Source: Bacteroidales bacterium (lineage in GTDB: Bacteria; Bacteroidota; Bacteroidia; Bacteroidales; UBA932). From it: 26,936 nt of DNA. Of the stretch, positions 24,661-26,936 are shown piece by piece. The DNA is taken from NCBI GenBank assembly GCA_024681565.1, contig JAILAO010000021.1, positions 1-26,936 of the forward strand. Reading direction: 5' to 3'. Made by a program: the position numbers and the translations under genes. Positions within the stretch are counted from its first letter, which is position 1. Every line of letters begins with the position of its first letter. The notes beneath the pieces are model-generated. The model saw only the letters and a list, made by a program, of their open reading frames with translations, was not told the origin of the DNA and did no database searches.

Positions 24661-25593
24661 CTATTTCTTCAGGTCTTCGAAGAGTTCCGCCCAATAGCGG
24701 AGGATACGCTCAAAGAAAATATGGAACGGCACGAAGACAGGTAGGAGGAAGTGCATGAAAAAGCGGATCGTATGCGTCCATGCCTTATCCTTGAGTTTGG
24801 AAACGATGACCGCCTGGGGCAACCAGATCAGGATAGAGCCGACGGCGCACACCAAGAACCACGGGATCATCAGGACAGAGGCGAGGATACGCAGCACGAT
24901 GCGGCCGTGACGGCGCTCGGGGATACGTCCGATCAGCGCCAGATCCCTTTCGCGAAGCTCCGTGCATAGTTCGCGGTAGATTTCCGCCTCCGGCATATCC
25001 GCATGGGAAGCAAAGAACTCCCCGACATCGATCGGCTCGCCGAAACGGATCGCCGCGCGGCCCTGGCCGCGGAAGAAATACTCATAGTCGAGGCCCATCG
25101 GGAGCACGCGCACGGGCATGTCCAACTGGTCGACCGCCTGCTTGGCAATCCGGAAAATCCCTTTCTTGACCGGCAGCATGCCGCGTTCGGCGCGGTGCAT
25201 GCCTTCCGGATAGAGGCAGAACGGCAATCCATGGCGCAGGCAATCGACGATCTCGTCAAAGACTTCGAAATTCTTCGCCACCTCCTGCAGTCCGTTGCGT
25301 TCCCGGGCGATGGGAAGGATCTTCAGCCAATACAGGATACCTGCCGTTTTCTTATTCGCGAACACGTCAGAACGGGCGCCGAAACCGACGGCGGACCGGA
25401 AACCGGCAAGGACCATCATCGGGTCCATCATGGTCGCGCAATGGTTGGGCGCCACCAACAGGGCTCCGTCCGTGGGGATATTCTCACGGCCTTCGATCTT
25501 CAAGGAGGTCAGGCAGGACCGCACCGTCAGGATCGAGTAACGGCGAAGCAGGTTATAACCGGAATAATGTTCCCAGATTTTCCTGTGCATCAT
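24661..25593 (-). CDS. PlsC-family lysophospholipid acyltransferase
   Basis: A 310-residue membrane acyltransferase. Block I is PNHCATMMDP (His51, Asp57), block III is YPEGMHR (129-134), and two hydrophobic segments lie near residues 225-260 and 275-300 at the C-terminus. It would acylate a lysophospholipid or glycerophosphate derivative in the inner membrane. It differs from the other acyltransferase in the window in order of domains and hydrophobic C-terminus. The start overlaps the transporter stop as ATGA; a second ATG three bases later is equally possible. Confidence 0.87.
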   Translation of the reverse strand: MMHRKIWEHYSGYNLLRRYSILTVRSCLTSLKIEGRENIPTDGALLVAPNHCATMMDPMMVLAGFRSAVGFGARSDVFANKKTAGILYWLKILPIARERNGLQEVAKNFEVFDEIVDCLRHGLPFCLYPEGMHRAERGMLPVKKGIFRIAKQAVDQLDMPVRVLPMGLDYEYFFRGQGRAAIRFGEPIDVGEFFASHADMPEAEIYRELCTELRERDLALIGRIPERRHGRIVLRILASVLMIPWFLVCAVGSILIWLPQAVIVSKLKDKAWTHTIRFFMHFLLPVFVPFHIFFERILRYWAELFEDLKK

Positions 25594-26546
25594 ATTCTAT
25601 CTATGCGCTTTTGATACCGATTGAAGACCGTACTGACGGTAAGTCCACTGACAATGTGCCAGACGCCCCACCAGGCCGTGATCACCAGGGTGCCGCCGTG
25701 CGGCGGGAAACCGGCGAAGATGCTGGTGCCCAAGAGCAGGACGAGTCCCAGGCCGCTGTTCTGGATGCCGGTCTCGATGGTCAGCGTCCGGCGGTCCTTT
25801 TTGGGAACATGGAAGGATGTTCCGACCCAGAATCCGATGCTGAGCGCGAGCAGGTTGTGTATCAGGACAATCAGGAAGATGTACTTGATGCACTTCATGA
25901 AGGCATCGAGGTTGCCTGCGAATGAGAGGACAACCATGGCCAGGAAAAATACAATGCTGAGATACTGCAGCGGTTTCTTGATCGCGGCGGCCACCTTCGG
26001 CAGATACTTGGCAGTCAGCACGCCGGCGGTCAGCGGAATGCCCAGCAGGATGAAGATGGTCTTGAAGACATCCCACAACGGGATGATGAGCGTCGGAACC
26101 TCTCCGGCGACATTGGCACTATGCAGGTAGAGGTTGCCGTAAAGCCAGAAATTGAACGGGGTCAGCAACACGGAAAGGGCCGTGCTGACAGCCGTCAGGC
26201 TCACGGACAGTTCCACGTTCGCCTTAGAAAGCGAACTCATGAAATTGGAGATGTTGCCACCCGGACAGGACGCGACGAGGATCATGCCCAGAGCCATCGT
26301 CCAACTGATGGAAGAGCCGAAGAGCAGGGTCAGCAGGAAGGTCAGCAGCGGAAGCAGGACCAACTGGCATACCATGCCGAGGATCAGCGACTTGGGTTTC
26401 TTGAAAATATCAACAAAGATACTGGGATGGATCCCGAGGGCGACACCGTACATGACAAAAGCGAGCACGATATTGATGGTGTTCATTCCGCCGGCATTCA
26501 ACGTGACATCGATGCTGTCGATGATTTGGATGGTTTCAGGTGACAT
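25590..26546 (-). CDS. Bile acid:sodium symporter (BASS) family transporter
   Basis: A 318-residue inner-membrane protein with about nine or ten hydrophobic helices. Typical features are the ALGIHPSIF start region, GMILVASCPGGNISNFMSSL (in parts: LVASCPGG and NISNFMSSL), a broken helix that forms the sodium site, and the later TIETGIQNSGLGLVLL. The family moves organic acids such as bile acids or pantoate with sodium; the substrate is not known here. It is the first gene of a two-gene operon with the acyltransferase. Its upstream region has a near-match to a promoter box (TAACTTTA on the minus strand). Confidence 0.88.
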   Translation of the reverse strand: MSPETIQIIDSIDVTLNAGGMNTINIVLAFVMYGVALGIHPSIFVDIFKKPKSLILGMVCQLVLLPLLTFLLTLLFGSSISWTMALGMILVASCPGGNISNFMSSLSKANVELSVSLTAVSTALSVLLTPFNFWLYGNLYLHSANVAGEVPTLIIPLWDVFKTIFILLGIPLTAGVLTAKYLPKVAAAIKKPLQYLSIVFFLAMVVLSFAGNLDAFMKCIKYIFLIVLIHNLLALSIGFWVGTSFHVPKKDRRTLTIETGIQNSGLGLVLLLGTSIFAGFPPHGGTLVITAWWGVWHIVSGLTVSTVFNRYQKRIDRI

Positions 26547-26705
26547 GGGTACACGATTAGGCCGTTAAAGTTAAGAAAAAAAAGGCCATCAAGCAAACAA
26601 GAACCTGTTCCGAATAACGGCTCCGTCAATACATAAAAATCTTCTTAACTACAATCGCTTGAAAATCAACACATAGAAAAATTATTAAAAAATTTTCAAA
26701 TAAAT
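26547..26705. other. AT-rich intergenic region
   Basis: No gene is seen in this stretch. It is AT-rich with A and T tracts (26670-26705), placed like an upstream activating (UP-type) element before the strong promoter at 26706. It also carries the leader region of the BASS operon at its left end. Confidence 0.6.
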
Positions 26706-26736
26706 TTTGCAAATCTGATTTTTTGTTGTACCTTTG
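26706..26736 (+). promoter_or_regulatory. Strong consensus promoter reading into the inverted repeat
   Basis: TTTG (26706-26709), 19-base spacer and TACCTTTG (26729-26736) match the Bacteroidetes consensus exactly, preceded by A/T tracts as seen at stable-RNA promoters. Transcription would start a few bases after 26736, inside the left arm of the repeat. Confidence 0.8.
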
Positions 26737-26936
26737 TACTCGGGTTGAGCAAGTGACCGTTCTGGCCCATCAACCTATTGGTTATTAGTTTTAGTGTTAT
26801 TAATTATGTGGTTAGTATGAGTTGTTGCCGGGATGGTACCAACTCATACTAACCACATAATTAATAACACTAAAACTAATAACCAATAGGTTGATGGGCC
26901 AGAACGGTCACTTGCTCAACCCGAGTGCAAAGGTAC
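26728..26936. repeat. Long near-perfect inverted repeat (97-base arms, 15-base loop)
   Basis: Bases 26728-26824 pair with 26936-26840. All positions match except T26737 against G26927, a pair that would be G-U in RNA. The loop is 26825-26839. The outer half of each arm is GC-balanced; the inner 49 bases of the left arm (26776-26824) contain no C, so the right arm (26840-26888) has no G. The repeat reaches the last base of the window, so it could extend further. No transposase, recombinase or coding gene is linked to it in the window. Confidence 0.97.
26928..26935 (-). promoter_or_regulatory. Mirror-image -7 box at the right edge
   Basis: On the minus strand TACCTTTG (26935-26928) is the mirror of the left-arm box and would drive transcription leftwards into the repeat. 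Its -33 region is beyond the window, so promoter activity cannot be judged. Confidence 0.4.

Noticed and set aside
26894..26935. ATG-initiated frame (MGQNGHLLNPSAKV) open to the window edge
   Set aside because: It lies entirely in the right arm of the inverted repeat, whose end is a mirrored promoter box; there are only 14 codons and no family match.
26728..26936. Invertible (phase-variable) promoter cassette
   Set aside because: Such cassettes have short repeats flanking a unique invertible segment and often a nearby recombinase. Here the arms fill almost the whole element and the loop is only 15 bases.

Overview
The window comes from a Bacteroidales-type bacterium with fairly high GC coding DNA. 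The evidence is the repeated Bacteroidetes promoter motif (TAnnTTTG, often with TTG or TTTG about 20 bases upstream), AT-rich intergenic gaps, and Bacteroidetes-style proteins: TonB receptor, DUF3467, GIN domain, a CBM9-like protein, a small XRE regulator and the long QueA form. KdsC indicates a Kdo-containing Gram-negative envelope. An uncultured or Rikenellaceae-like lineage would fit, but the genus cannot be fixed from this sequence. Most of the window is ordinary chromosome: no integrase, transposase, phage gene, CRISPR array, tRNA or rRNA was recognised.

Layout. 1-2088: terminator, promoter and a TonB-dependent receptor on +. 5223-2104 on -: a three-gene envelope operon of beta-propeller protein, NlpC/P60-LysM hydrolase and alpha/beta hydrolase. 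9012-5276 on -: QueA, a PlsB/PlsC-like acyltransferase and RmuC. 9013-9457 is an AT-rich intergenic region with promoters going both ways and DnaA-box-like words. 9458-11225 on +: XRE regulator, a PyrD-like protein lacking the usual catalytic motifs, and a stand-alone CinA/PncC domain, closed by a perfect terminator. 19433-11304 on -: a tightly packed run of seven genes (valS, tatA, tatC, CBM9-like, ABC-F, GIN-domain, M19 dipeptidase). 20251-19556 on -: a rubrerythrin with a rubredoxin domain at each end. 20372-21085 on +: SGNH hydrolase. 21890-21159 on -: PAP2 acid phosphatase, sharing a back-to-back promoter pair with the + operon DUF3467-kdsC-maf-RluA (21950-24656). 26546-24661 on -: BASS transporter and a PlsC acyltransferase.

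The most unusual feature is at the right end. Bases 26728-26936 form an inverted repeat with 97-base arms, 96 of 97 positions matching, around a 15-base loop. The left arm begins inside a perfect consensus promoter, and the right arm carries the mirror image of its -7 box. The window ends exactly at the last paired base, so it may be a real stable-RNA hairpin or palindromic element, or an assembly fold-back at a contig end. Other points worth checking are core genes whose promoter box lies only 6-8 bases before the start codon, the degenerate PyrD-like protein, the double-rubredoxin rubrerythrin, and the palindromic pair of divergent promoters.
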